A DNA stretch of 64,000 nucleotides from Notamacropus eugenii (GCF_028372415.1 NC_092872.1:9740001-9804000); one strand, 5' to 3'. Positions 49,001-55,640 are shown, counted from the stretch's first letter. Numbers and translations: made by a program. The notes: generated by a model not told the origin, from the sequence alone.

Positions 49001-51902
49001 CAAGATGAAATCAAGCAGTGAGAGAGAAATATATTGGGAGGAGAAAGGGAGAAATTGAATGGGGCAGGTTATCTCTCATAAAAGAGGCAAGTAAAAGACT
49101 CATTAGTGGAGGGATAAAGAGGGGAGGTGAGAGAAAAACATGAAGTCTACTCTCATCACATTCCACTAAAGAAAAGAATAAAGTGCACACTCATTTTGGT
49201 AGGAAAACCTATCTCACAATACAGGAAAGTGGGGGATAAGGGGACAAGCAGGGTGGGGGGGATGATAGAAGGGAGGGCATGAGGAGGAGAGTGCAATTCG
49301 AGGTCGACACTCATGGGGAGGGATAGGATCAAAAGAGAATAGAAGTAATGGGGGACAGGATAGGATGGAGGGAAATATAGTTAGTCCTATACAACACAAC
49401 TATTATGGCAGTCATTTGCAAAACTACACAGATTTGGCCTATATTGAATTGCTTGCCTTCCAAAGGGAAGGGGTGGGGAGGGAGGGAGGAAGAGAAGTTG
49501 GAACTCAAAGTGTTAGGATCAACTGTTGAGTAATGTTCTTGCCACCAGGAAATAAGAAAAACAGGTAAAGGGGTATAGAAAGCTATCTGCCCCTACAGGA
49601 CAAAAGAGAAGATGGAGACAAGGGCAGTGAGGGATGATAGAAGAGAGAGCAAATTGGTCATAGGGGCAATTAGAATGCTTGGTGTTTGGGGGGGGAGGGG
49701 ATAAAAGGGGAGAAAATTTGTAACCCAAAATTTTGTGAAAATGAATGTTAAAAGTTAAATAAATAAATGTAATAATAATAAAAAAATAAATAAATAAATA
49801 AATAAAAAAAACAAAACAGTTCTCAGGCACTTCCTAGCTGTATGACCCTGGGTAAGTCGCTTAACCCTGTTTGCCTCCGTTTCCTCATCCATAAAATGAG
49901 CTGGAGAAGAAAATGGCCAACCATTCCAGCATCTTTACCAAGAAAAACCCAAAATGGGGTCACCGAGAGCCAGCAATGACTGAAAATTGACTGAACAACA
50001 GGAGGGAGAATGGCAGGTGCAAAGGAGAGACCCAGATGAGTGGTCCTAGGTAGACTATACAAAGAGGTAATTCTCAGCTGGGGAGATCAGGGATGAAAAG
50101 GAAAACTGGAACAGACACAGGGGGTGACTTAGCTGCTGACTATGGAGAGGAGGGTACAAGAAGGGACAGGGGAACAGTGAGTCTGGCTGGAAATGTGACC
50201 AGTACGTAGAAAAGAACTTAACAGACATCTGCTGAATGACTGACCAGCTAAAAATCTATCATGGTTCCTCAAAACCTACCCAAAGTCAGGCAGACCTGAG
50301 TTCAAATCCATCCTCAGACACTGATCAGCTGGGTGACTCCGAGCAAGTTATTCTGCCTCAGTGTCCTCATCTATAAAACAGAAATAATAACAGCCTCTAC
50401 TCTATAAAGTTGTGAGGATGAAATGCTGTTTGTAAAGGGCTCACCACAGTACCTGCTTAATAAATGCTTGTTTCCCACTGACTTTCTAAAAATGAAGGGG
50501 TTGCATATTTCTAAGATACTATGGCTTACCAACATCCTAGGAACATGATTACAATGTAACAAAACATAACATGCAAAACTTCAAAAGGCTATTGAGATCA
50601 CTGCTACAATGTTACTATTATAGTTATGAATCTTGAGTAAGGTATTTAACCTGGGACTCGGTTTCTTGATCTGAAAAAAATGGGGATAAGAATCCTTGAT
50701 CCCGATAGGATTCTTACGAGTTTTGGGATAATATACGTAAAACTACAACGTAATACACAGATGTCTATAGCTCGTATTAGGATGATTTTTACAATGCTGC
50801 AGGCAGTGGTGGGGAGTCTTCCTGGCAGGGTCTCTAGGGGTGACACTAGCCATGCTGGCCCCAGGTCATTTCCCCTCTCAGTTCTTCATCTTTAAACTGG
50901 GGACAGGAATACTTAGGGATAGAGAATGTCATTAGGCAGACCCTGAGCAAGTCGCTTAACCCTTGTTTGCCTCAGTTTCCTCATCTGTAAAATGGGGATA
51001 ACGATAGCACCCACCTCACAGCGTTGTTGCGAGGATCAAATCAGATAATTGTCCAGCGTTTATAAGCTGTAGGCAAATACTAGCTATTAGTATTATGGAT
51101 TACGATTATTTATTTAATTTAATTTTTAATTTTGGGGGGTTTTTTCGGATTACTTATCATTAGGGATGTGCACTTGTGCTTTCACTGACATGGCAAACTC
51201 ACTTCACCAACGCAGGTGATTGAAACAGTCTAGGAGGGAAGTCGAGAAGTTAAGTAACCTACCCAGGGTCACGTGAACTCGAGGGTTTCAGCCTCTAAGG
51301 GAAGCTCGCTAAGAAAAGTCACGACCTCTCTCAATAACGAGGGTGACATTCCTTATTGAGCAGGTTTGTAAAGTCAAATAAAATGTGTGACGCCCTAAAT
51401 GTCAACGATTACTATACTGATATTAAAGGGCACCAATAATTCTTCCTTTCCTCTGTCCCCCCACCACCCACGTAGAAGGGCTTGATACAGTAATTTTTCC
51501 CCCCTCCCAGTCTTACGAGTGGTTTTGCCCATTCTCCTACCCGCCAATCCCATCGCACCTATAGAGGATGACGTCATAAAGCGTCCGGCCCTGGACGTTG
51601 AGGAAGTGAGCGTAGTGCGCGCGCGCCGGGGCCGACTCAGGAAACGACGCCCCGCCCCCAGGACCCGGTCGCGGCAGCTCATTGGTCAGCAGCCCCAGAA
51701 GGAAAGGCTCCGCATCGGGTCCGTGCACGCGCAGGGCGTCGCGATCGCGCAGCGGGAAGTACAACCAACGGCCGCTGCCTTCTCCGTCGCCGCCGCCGCC
51801 GCCGAGGCTCAGGCAGCGCCTCAGTCCCGCGCCAAACGGCAGCCCCCATACGGGATTGAAGAGGCCTGGGCCCGCCCAGCGGAGCAGGGCCGCCGCAGCC
51901 AT
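28051..51902 (-). CDS. IBA57: IBA57, mitochondrial [4Fe-4S] cluster assembly factor (gene span, three exons)
   Basis: IBA57 acts with ISCA1 and ISCA2 in the mitochondrial matrix in late [4Fe-4S] cluster assembly, for targets such as lipoyl synthase, aconitase and complex I. The coding parts are 51902-51559, 32981-32635 and 28442-28051. They join with phase 2 and phase 1 introns (18.6 kb and 4.2 kb, GT-AG) into 1083 bases, or 360 residues, against about 356 in human. The N-terminus is Ala- and Arg-rich without early acidic residues, as expected for a transit peptide. Residues around 261-273 hold the K-G-C-Y-x-G-Q-E signature with a downstream Arg, diagnostic of the GcvT-related COG0354/YgfZ family. 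The start at 51902 is preferred over the in-frame upstream ATG at 51983 because it gives the transit-peptide form and matches the family start. No frameshift or internal stop is seen. Confidence 0.95.
28815..29040 (+). repeat. MIR-like SINE in IBA57 intron 2
   Basis: Sense MIR text: ccagaacttgaatcctagct at 28851, gggtaagtcatttcctcatt at 28896 and gccttggtttcctcatctgt at 28919. Confidence 0.65.
29062..29252. mobile_element. hAT MITE with perfect 8-bp target duplication
   Basis: The 191-bp element starts CAGAAATGTC and ends ACACCGCTG. It is flanked on both sides by the same 8-mer, gtctagga (29054-29061 and 29253-29260). CAG...CTG ends with an 8-bp TSD are the hallmark of hAT transposons. It has no coding capacity and lies in IBA57 intron 2. 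Confidence 0.8.
29680..29890 (-). repeat. Marsupial tRNA-derived SINE
   Basis: Reverse-complement SINE: catgacccctttgaggttc at the body end, agatgatgaaactgaggcaa near 29752, and the tRNA-like head (tccactgtgtcacctagctg) near 29867-29886. Confidence 0.8.
29960..30260 (-). repeat. CR1/L3-like LINE fragment
   Basis: The order of ctttagaaagtttctcctca at 30100, tttaaatctgcctcaggcaa, tagactaagcagaacaaatc at 30170, gacagctatcatggcccctt at 30207 and ctcttctccaggctaaagat at 30234 is classic antisense CR1/L3 3' text. Confidence 0.7.
30640..30875 (-). repeat. MIR-like SINE
   Basis: Antisense MIR: acagaatgctttataaatat at 30691, caacaatcctgtgaggttgg at 30729 and gaggcagaatttgaactcag at 30821. Confidence 0.6.
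31029..31080. repeat. (CA)n plus (TA) microsatellite
   Basis: Sixteen or so CA repeats run into a TATA/TACATA tract in IBA57 intron 2. Confidence 0.9.
31081..31685. other. Intron 2 stretch, nothing recognised
   Basis: ORFs here (for example 31077-31355 plus) show no domain or splice support. Confidence 0.35.
31690..32165 (-). repeat. Two MIR-like SINE fragments
   Basis: The first (31690-31865) has ttttatagctggaagggacc at 31703 and cagagatgaggctcaaaccc at 31798. The second (about 32035-32160) has attcccattttacaaatgag near 32079. Confidence 0.55.
32365..32547. mobile_element. hAT-like non-autonomous DNA element
   Basis: Starts caggggttcctgacttgggg and ends with the inverse, aaggttaagagtccctg. 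The internal part is AT-rich with ataaaatattttgataactg, shared with 26978-27119. It lies in intron 2, about 90 bp left of exon 2. No clear 8-bp TSD. Confidence 0.55.
32635..32981 (-). CDS. IBA57: IBA57 exon 2 (residues 115-231)
   Basis: The acceptor CTTTTCTTCCAG precedes the first exon base at 32981. The frame continues with an acidic linker, then FLVEFDSS and the LYKIRRKVT block typical of IBA57. It ends with a conserved EYHKHRY string before the donor AAAAG|GTAAAT. The length of 347 bases keeps the frame between phase 2 and phase 1 introns. Confidence 0.95.
33035..33290 (-). repeat. L2-type LINE 3' fragment in intron 1
   Basis: Antisense L2: gattcagcaagtgtatatta at 33047, ccctgccttcaagggcgatc at 33144 and gcaatcagggaaggcttcag at 33258. 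Confidence 0.55.
33291..34329. other. Intron 1 stretch, nothing recognised
   Basis: A GATC/GATT/CTAT simple tract lies at about 33360-33393. No supported ORF. Confidence 0.35.
34330..34830 (+). mobile_element. Probable solo LTR of an endogenous retrovirus
   Basis: The order of signals fits an LTR: a GCTTGCGCAG box at about 34383, TATA box tataaaag at 34460-34467, then AATAAA at 34707-34712 about 245 bp later, followed by a U5-like CT-rich string (cccctccgaagctgactg). No gag, pol or env text lies beside it, so it would be a solo copy. The TG...CA ends and the target duplication could not be placed, so the limits are rough. It is antisense to IBA57. Confidence 0.5.
34831..35329. other. Intron 1 stretch, nothing recognised
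   Basis: No supported ORF. The string ggctgtccagaaagtactgc at about 35033 resembles a mariner-type end, but no partner end was found. Confidence 0.3.
35330..35640 (-). repeat. L2-type LINE fragment
   Basis: Antisense L2 text: gagagcatttcaagtcacac at 35416, then gggcctgcttatggagcatc at 35566. Confidence 0.5.
35641..36059. other. AT-rich intron 1 stretch
   Basis: A run of TTAATAAAAA-type sequence lies at about 35795-35870. No recognised feature. Confidence 0.35.
36060..39545 (+). mobile_element. Old L1/HAL1-like element, decayed
   Basis: Starts near gagtagagccaagatggcag (36066), the same 5' end as the young HAL1 at 46996. ORF1 remnants run from about 36800 to 37910 in several broken frames, with text such as ttccaagaaattatcaagga and atcccaaaatgaaattctca mirroring the intact ORF1 copy. 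Then comes the post-ORF1 spacer (37910-38500), then a stretch that is the L1 ORF2 C-terminal region (38580-39280: gccaaaggatatgaacaggc, gaatactgttgtgctctaag), and a standard L1 3' UTR to 39545. Most of ORF2 is missing. A weak imperfect duplication (ttctgaactta near 36040, ttctgaattta near 39559) may be its TSD. Confidence 0.8.
36800..37910 (+). pseudogene. Decayed L1 ORF1
   Basis: Lys/Glu/Asn-rich fragments (for example 36800-36991 and 37007-37231) are pieces of the ORF1 coiled coil. Their text runs collinear with 47845-48780 of the intact copy, with deletions, stops and frameshifts. No protein can be made. Confidence 0.75.
39546..40165. other. Intron 1 stretch, nothing recognised
   Basis: No supported ORF and no named repeat. 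Confidence 0.35.
40170..40640 (-). repeat. CR1/L3-like LINE fragment
   Basis: Antisense CR1/L3 text: catccagcctttgcttaaag at 40201, acctccagggcagggaagtc and gaccaagcagaacaagtctg at 40319. It then degrades. Confidence 0.6.
40855..40970 (-). repeat. MIR-like SINE fragment
   Basis: Contains gctttacaaagtatttctct at 40861 and gatgagtaaactgaggccca at 40923. Confidence 0.55.
40975..42400 (-). mobile_element. Long CR1/L3-like LINE, interrupted by a SINE
   Basis: It opens with the antisense 3' end (cagaatcacaaaagctcaga, then gttggaagggacctcagagg at 40999). It runs through 3' text (ctgaaatctgcctcaacaaa at 41198) into antisense ORF2: gatccctggggcactctgct at 41850, then caggaatccaagtcatgttt at 42164 and ggtcctgtggcacatctgtt at 42251. 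The 114-codon plus-strand ORF at 42023-42367 is antisense to this LINE and not a gene. A SINE splits it at about 41465-41718. Further CR1 text may continue to about 42900. Confidence 0.7.
41465..41718 (-). repeat. Marsupial tRNA-derived SINE nested in the CR1-like LINE
   Basis: Reverse-complement SINE: gccaactcttcatgacccca body at about 41489-41508, gaaaactgaggcaaacaagg near 41577, and the tRNA-like head, tccactgtgctacctagctg, near 41696. Confidence 0.85.
42401..43446. other. Intron 1 stretch, possible CR1 and L2 remnants
   Basis: 42400-42900 is pyrimidine-rich and may be further antisense CR1 ORF text. About 43055-43270 looks like antisense L2 (ctgaaccttaaaggaaggca at 43110). ORFs at 42384-42779 and 42638-42895 are not supported as genes. 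Confidence 0.4.
43447..43647. mobile_element. Palindromic hAT-like MITE, copy B
   Basis: About 200 bp, same family as 10778-10969. Left arm: ggccaaatgtggccctctag at 43471. Right arm: gacctagaaaaccacgtgtg at 43599. The axis lies in ccttaataaaaggattta. It begins CAAGGGTAG and ends CACCCCTG. Confidence 0.75.
43648..44089. other. Intron 1 stretch, nothing recognised
   Basis: Only short CR1-like text around 43730 was noted. No ORF. Confidence 0.3.
44090..45110 (+). repeat. L2-type LINE fragments
   Basis: Sense text: ccaatagcctccgtactggt at 44181, ctccctgccttctcatgctg, aaagtataaactcctgatcc at 44299 and ggcatttaaggctcccctca at 44320. A 3' tail-like piece lies at 45056-45090 (ttaaattagaagctccttga). 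Confidence 0.55.
45170..45420 (+). repeat. Old L1-like 3' fragment
   Basis: The text ccaggagaccaacttgtaca at 45195, acaatgactgtaacaacaca, and gcatgcttcttaccccttgg at 45309 fits an older marsupial L1-type 3' end, related to 5230-5680. Confidence 0.45.
45421..46035. other. Intron 1 stretch, nothing recognised
   Basis: AT-rich. ORFs at 45490-45817 are low-complexity and unsupported. Confidence 0.35.
46040..46310 (-). repeat. MIR-like SINE
   Basis: Antisense MIR-type: cctttacaaggtgctttcct at 46131, cagttccatttaacagatga at 46190 and aagaacccaggtctcctgaa at 46242. Confidence 0.5.
46911..46995 (+). repeat. Marsupial tRNA-derived SINE, left part (split by HAL1)
   Basis: The head ggggcagctctgtggtgaag, then tggatagagcactaggcttg at 46931, is the tRNA-like part with the A box. 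The body resumes after the HAL1 insertion, at 49813-50000. The last 15 bases are one copy of the HAL1 TSD. Confidence 0.85.
47004..47015 (+). promoter_or_regulatory. YY1-type site at the HAL1 5' end
   Basis: The motif ccaagatggcgg lies near the element start. A YY1 site near the start of the human L1 5' UTR is established. The old element at 36060 has the same box (gccaagatggcag). Confidence 0.6.
47376..47402 (+). repeat. 27-base poly-C homopolymer in HAL1 5' UTR
   Basis: An uninterrupted C run. The matching place in copy 2 (about 63021-63030) has only a seven-base homopolymer, so the run expanded in this copy or in the assembly. Confidence 0.9.
47699..48787 (+). CDS. L1-type ORF1 protein (HAL1 ORF1p), intact
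   Basis: Open frame of 362 codons for an L1 ORF1-type RNA-binding chaperone, which trimerises and packages element RNA in cytoplasmic particles. A Lys/Arg-rich start (residues 1-10) leads to an acidic stretch, then a long coiled coil with regular heptads at about 54-185. An RRM-like domain starts near residue 190 (NLKIMGLPE at 197-205, [10 protein letters not shown] near 254-263). The C-terminal domain follows (TLRDRRAW near 296-303, [18 protein letters not shown] near 321-338). The length is close to ORF1 of other mammalian L1s (about 340-370). No stop or frameshift. No ORF2 follows. Confidence 0.92.
   Translation: MPRKGKRNKTIEGYFLGEQAFPPFLSDEEEQCLPSGKDTEIKASVSQPTQWAQAMEELKKNFENQVREVEEKLGREMRDMKSKHEQQISSLLRETQKNVEEINTLKTSLTQLAKEVQKANEEKNAFKSRISQMEKEIQKLTEENSSFKIRMAQMEANDFMQNQEITEQREKNGKMEDNVKYLIGKTTDLENRSRRDNLKIMGLPESHDQKKSLDIIFHEIIKENCPEILEPEGKINIQGIHRTPPERDPKRETPRNIVAKFQSSQVKEKILQAARKKQFKYCGNTIRITQDLAASTLRDRRAWNSIFQKSKELGLKPRITYPAKLTIILQGKKWSFNEIEDFQVFLMKRPELKRKFDFQTQE
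48788..49812 (+). repeat. HAL1 3' region, no ORF2
   Basis: Aligns by eye with the spacer after ORF1 in the old element (37910-38480) and with L1 3' UTR text (atattgaattgcttgccttc at 49441), but the ORF2 C-terminal block seen in the old element is absent. It ends in an (AATA)n tail. Confidence 0.8.
49813..50000 (+). repeat. Marsupial tRNA-derived SINE, right part
   Basis: The body resumes with tcctagctgtatgaccctgg, then tttgcctccgtttcctcatc at 49869 and gaaaacccaaaatggggtc-type text, ending ctgaacaaca at 50000. Together with 46911-46995 it makes one nearly full SINE. Confidence 0.85.
50275..50480 (+). repeat. MIR-like SINE
   Basis: Contains gacctgagttcaaatccatc near 50294, gcctcagtgtcctcatctat near 50355 and the tail tacctgcttaataaatgctt near 50450. 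Confidence 0.7.
50935..51085 (+). repeat. MIR-like SINE
   Basis: Contains tgcctcagtttcctcatctg at 50969, taaaatggggataacgatag and gcgttgttgcgaggatcaaa at 51021. Well preserved CORE. Confidence 0.7.
51559..51902 (-). CDS. IBA57: IBA57 exon 1 (residues 1-114 and part of 115)
   Basis: Encodes the transit peptide and the first part of the tetrahydrofolate-binding-like GcvT fold. It includes the conserved [11 protein letters not shown] block, then [15 protein letters not shown] at the end, both strongly matching vertebrate IBA57. The region between them (about residues 35-48 and 73-85) is Gly/Pro/Ser-rich and less conserved. The donor is TATAG|GTGCGA, leaving phase 2. A perfect CRE palindrome lies 10 bp inside the exon end. 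Confidence 0.95.
51569..51576. promoter_or_regulatory. Perfect CRE palindrome within IBA57 exon 1
   Basis: TGACGTCA, the full CREB/ATF site, overlaps the codons for Tyr-Asp-Val-Ile at the end of exon 1, 10 bp from the splice donor. It is CpG-containing, so methylation would affect binding. Confidence 0.6.
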
Positions 51903-51905
51903 CTT
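51895..51905 (-). promoter_or_regulatory. IBA57: YY1-type motif over the IBA57 start codon
   Basis: AAGATGGCTGC on the minus strand contains the ATG. It matches the YY1 consensus with ATGGC core, which often spans start codons of TATA-less housekeeping genes. Confidence 0.6.
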
Positions 51906-51996
51906 GAAGAGTAATGCCGTGCCCTTTGCGGGAGGAGGAGAAGGCCCCAGCACCCTTCCCCCACACCGCCTTGTCCTGCCCACCTGCCCAGGGTGT

Positions 51997-52055
51997 CCAA
52001 TGAGGGGCGGGGAGGAGCGGTGTCGTTCCGGCAGTCAATTCACCCACCAGCCAAT
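51997..52055. promoter_or_regulatory. IBA57: Paired CCAAT boxes with GC box
   Basis: CCAAT at 51997-52001 and again (AGCCAATCG) at 52051-52055, 54 bp apart, with a GC box between, about 95-155 bp upstream of the IBA57 ATG. NF-Y and SP1 type sites. Confidence 0.55.
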
Positions 52056-52629
52056 CGCGTAAGCCGGTCCGCCGTGTACGCTCGGGGCCCTGGGGCTGTG
52101 CGGGATGAGGCCGGGCGGCCGTGAAGAAGCGTGCAGTCTCCTCCTGGAAGGCCTCCGGGACCGCCGCGGCCGAGGCCGAGCAGGGCCCGTTCTTATTTAC
52201 GTCCCCGGGGATGGACTGAGACGAAAGCAGGCAGGAGAGGGGCGGGGCCGGGTGACCAACGTCTGATTAAATTAACTACGTCCTGCCGGCGGGGGGAGGG
52301 GCCCCGGATCGCGGCCTGGAAGGGCTTCGGGCCCCGCCTCCTTCCCCTCCCCCCGCCTCCGTCTGGACCGGCCGCCGGTCTCTGGGCCACCCGCAGCTCC
52401 GGGGCCGTGACCCGCCGCGGCGGTCCGGGACGTGTCCGCCATCGGACTGGCGGGCGGCGACTCTCAGGTCCACTCGGGGTGCGGGTCAGTGGAGAGAGAA
52501 GGAACGAGGGTCAGCTTTCATTCTGAATTCCGAACCCTGGTGGGGGTTTAGGGTTTCCCCAAGTGTAAAAGCAAATCACCAGAGGACTGAATTGTGAAGC
52601 CGCGCCCTTCTCTGCCTCGTGGCTTATAA

Positions 52630-52695
52630 TGTGTGTCTGTGTGTGCATATACACACATGTATACATGTACACATGTATGCACATACATGTATATG
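52630..52695. repeat. Alternating TG/CA/TA tract
   Basis: gtgtgtctgtgtgtgcatat is followed by acacatgtatacatgtac-like repeats. It is mostly alternating purine/pyrimidine with short self-complementary units. Confidence 0.8.
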
Positions 52696-54732
52696 TTTTA
52701 TGTGAGAGAGAAATATCCTCTGTCCCTTTGATCACCGTCCAAACGGACTCTTCCAGGTAAGTGTCCATCTCACTCCCACCCCCAGGAAACTGAGGGCAGA
52801 GACAGGGTTTTTTAAAAAATTAGTCTTGTAGCCTTGGCCCAAGTGCGGAGCCTCTCAGCCCCAAATAAGTTTTACTTTAATTGACCTTCCAGCCCTTTTT
52901 ACCACTCAGTGGGGTCTTTTGAGTTCCTTTTTTGAGCCTCCGGTGGCCCAGTCAATGAGAGTGCAGAACATGAAGTCAAGGAGACCCAAGTGTGATCGGG
53001 TGCTGGCTGTCTGACCCTGGCAGTGACATAACTGACATGACTGGCTCTTATCTGTTGAGTTACTCTTTTACCCCGGTATCTATAAAAACGCGGTTCTTAC
53101 CCTGCAGTCTGGGCCGAGGCCCTGGGTGAGCTGTTGTTGCTTCAGACCCCGAGCCTCCACTTTGTTCTGCTTCACTGGGTTGCTGCTGACTTCGCACTGG
53201 TCAGCTTCTATATCCTGGAAATTATTTTGACTTGTAACTGTCAGGGCCGGTGTTCTTTTGTCATCCTTGGTTCTCTAGGGCTTCTCCTAAGAGATCAGGA
53301 CTTTTTGCTGCCATTTAAATTTCAGAGTCATGCAGCCTTCTAGAACAGTGATCTCCAGTGAAGGAAATCTGGAACCTCCTGGGGAGCCAAGGACGGATCC
53401 CTAGGAACCTATGACCAGCTAACCCACGTGAATGTGGGAAGATGGGTCATATCCCACCCTCCCAGTAATAACTGTGCTTCAAGACACATCCAGCCTCATT
53501 CCCCCGAGTTCTCCCACTCCACCTCTTCTCTCTCCCTATGCAAATTCCTAATCTCTCCTCTTCTGGGAAGACTCATTCCCTTAGGGCAGTTATAGCATAA
53601 CCACTAACTGGTCTCCCATGCCAACAGCTGCACAGGTGCCTTTTGGAAAACTTCATCGCCCTTATCCCTGTGGATACCTATTTAAAACATCCTTTTTAGT
53701 AAAACTAAAAATATTAAGAATATTTTCTTCTAAGATACTTTCTATACCTCTCCCTTCAGGAAAGTGAATGAACAAAAGCCAAAGCATTTCTTAGAGAAGG
53801 TGATTAATGATAAGGTTATTAACTTCTGCAAGCTATGTTGATGGAAGAGGGTAGGCCCATTTGTTTAAGAGTGAGGGGAGCAGTCCAGAAGGGAACGGGA
53901 TGGTGACTTAGTTACTCAACACTTCAGAAATTTTAACTCCAAATTGTATTTTTACAGACTGCGATCTTTACCTTGTTCAAGATCCCTATAGATGTTACCC
54001 AAAATCTTATTAAGGTAGAGAGTCTTTGTAGAGGGCATAGGACTATGCCCACTGGGACAGCTCACTATCCAAACCAGAAATGGCTAGTATTGTATAGTTT
54101 TTCTTTGATTCCCCCCTGGAGCACACCTACTCCATATATCCACATCCCTATAGCATGCCCACCAGATTGTCCTGCAGCTGTTGTGGCCACCCCTTGGAGG
54201 GCAAGCAAAGCACTTTGCCGTTGTTTTAGGTGGTCAGGAGAGGCATGGATACACTGCATATCCCATTGCAGATCTCGGTGCATTATCTTTTCCAAAACCC
54301 ATCCCTCTTCCAGACATACTGAAAAGATCAAAATATTACCACAAGTTTCTACTTTATTGATTTTACAGTGTAATTCTTTTTATGCTGTGTTGATTTTTTT
54401 AATGAGTCTGCATCTGCCTAAAGCCATCTCTCTGTATCTTTGAGCTAAGCTCAGAAATCTAGCTTTCCCTCCGAATTAGTTTAAAATAAAAATTATTTCT
54501 CATACCAGTACCCTTCTCCCTGTACCCCAATGCTTCATGGATGTCTGTTAAACCTCACAAGTTAACTTGTTTCCATCCCCAAAGATATATGTCTGTTTTT
54601 GTATAATTAGGGGAGTTTTTGATCTCTTCTGAGATAGCAAGGCACTAAGTCTGGTAGTTGTGGTCCCCTAGCAAAGATTACAAGATGCAGATGGGCACCA
54701 TAAAAAATAATGAACATTCCTTAATTGTTAGA
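52696..54732. other. Upstream flank, weak SINE and L2 remnants
   Basis: A degraded SINE head is possible at about 52935-53040 and L2-like text at about 53490-53640. The 156-codon plus-strand ORF at 53973-54443 has no recognised domain. Confidence 0.35.
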
Positions 54733-54972
54733 GGGGCAGCTGGTGGTTCAGTGGATTGCCAGGTCTGGAATCAGGAGCACTCATCTTCCTGAGTTCAAAT
54801 CTGGCCTCAGACATTTACTATCTCTGTGACCCTGGGCAAGTCACTTAACACTGTTGGCCTCAGTTTCCTCATCTGTCAAATGAGCTGGAGAAGGAAATGG
54901 CCAACTACTCCACTATCTTTGCCAAGAAAACCCCAAATGGGGTCATGAAGAGTCAGATGTGACTCAACAACA
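54733..54972 (+). repeat. Full-length marsupial tRNA-derived SINE
   Basis: Head ggggcagctggtggttcagt, B-box-like gagttcaaatctggcctcag at 54800, body cctcagtttcctcatctgtc at 54859, end gtgactcaacaaca. A target duplication with one mismatch flanks it (aattgttaga at 54723-54732, aattggtaga at 54973-54982). Confidence 0.9.
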
Positions 54973-55184
54973 AATTGGTAGAGAATGCCAGCCCACCTTA
55001 GTATAGCTAATTCTAATGTTCCTGCCCCAAACCCTGCAAGGTTCCTTCTTCATTGTGTGTCAATCAATAGTCATCTCATCTTTGGTCCACTGGCTTTACT
55101 GAGGTGGCCAGTCTGACTCATTTTGTTAGCATGTCACTGTTAAAAAACTGATCTTGCTCAGAGTCCTTTTTCTTTTGAGGACAT

Positions 55185-55640
55185 CACCACCTTATCAGTC
55201 AAGATTGAAACCTGAAAACCATCCTTGACTGTACGCTCTCCCTCAGTCACCAGATCCCATCAGTTGTCAAGTCTCGCCAGTTTTGTCTCCACAATATCTC
55301 CATCATCCATACTCCTCTCCACTCACACCCCTGCCACTCTTGCTAGGCCCTATTCATTTCTCACCTGGACTATGGAAATAGCCTGCTGAGTGCTTTAGGT
55401 CTTTTCCCCACTATAATTCATCTTCTACATATCAGCCAAATTGATTTTCCTAGAGTGCAGCTCAACCCACACCACCTTAATAAACTCCAGTGGCTCCCTA
55501 TTACCTGAAGGAGCTACTCTTGTTTAGCATTTAAAGCCTTTCCCATCTTGAGTCCCTCTTACTTCTCAAGTCTTACTGTGTATACATCATTCTCCTTCCT
55601 ACATTCTCTTTGCAACCAAACTGGCTTTTTCCTTATACAA
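55185..55640 (+). repeat. L2-type LINE fragment
   Basis: Sense L2 text: cagatcccatcagttgtcaa at 55251, gtctcgccagttttgtctcc, tttctcacctggactatgga at 55356 and aaactccagtggctccctat at 55481. Confidence 0.7.

Larger units (their letters stand above)
46996..49812 (+). mobile_element. Young HAL1 (half-L1) retroelement, copy 1, with intact ORF1
   Basis: A 2.8-kb element flanked by identical 15-bp target duplications, aaaacagttctcagg (46981-46995 and 49813-49827). It starts gggtggagccaagatggcgg, has a CpG-rich 5' UTR (to 47698), ORF1 at 47699-48787, about 930 bp of non-coding 3' sequence and an (AATA)n/A-rich tail. No ORF2 reverse transcriptase or endonuclease is present, so it must borrow L1 machinery. 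It sits in IBA57 intron 1, antisense to the gene, inside an older SINE. Confidence 0.93.
51540..52500. promoter_or_regulatory. IBA57: CpG island, IBA57 promoter
   Basis: A CpG-dense block that starts in the exon 1/intron 1 boundary and reaches about 600 bp upstream of the start codon. It holds CCAAT boxes (51997-52001 and 52051-52055), a GC box ggggcgggg at 52004-52012 and a YY1-type site on the start codon. No TATA box. A broad, TATA-less promoter fits a housekeeping mitochondrial gene. Long plus-strand ORFs here are composition artefacts. Confidence 0.85.

Noticed and set aside
51903..51983. In-frame upstream ATG extending IBA57 by 27 residues
   Set aside because: The ATG at 51902 gives the family start and transit peptide and lies on the YY1 box; the extension is not IBA57-like.
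51519..52526. Plus-strand ORFs of 126-131 codons opposite IBA57 exon 1
   Set aside because: Shadows of the real exon or of the CpG island. A divergent transcript is possible but the ORFs are not evidence for it.
53973..54443. 156-codon plus-strand ORF upstream of IBA57
   Set aside because: No recognisable domain, Cys/Pro/Ser-rich mix, no good start context or splice sites. Could not be supported.
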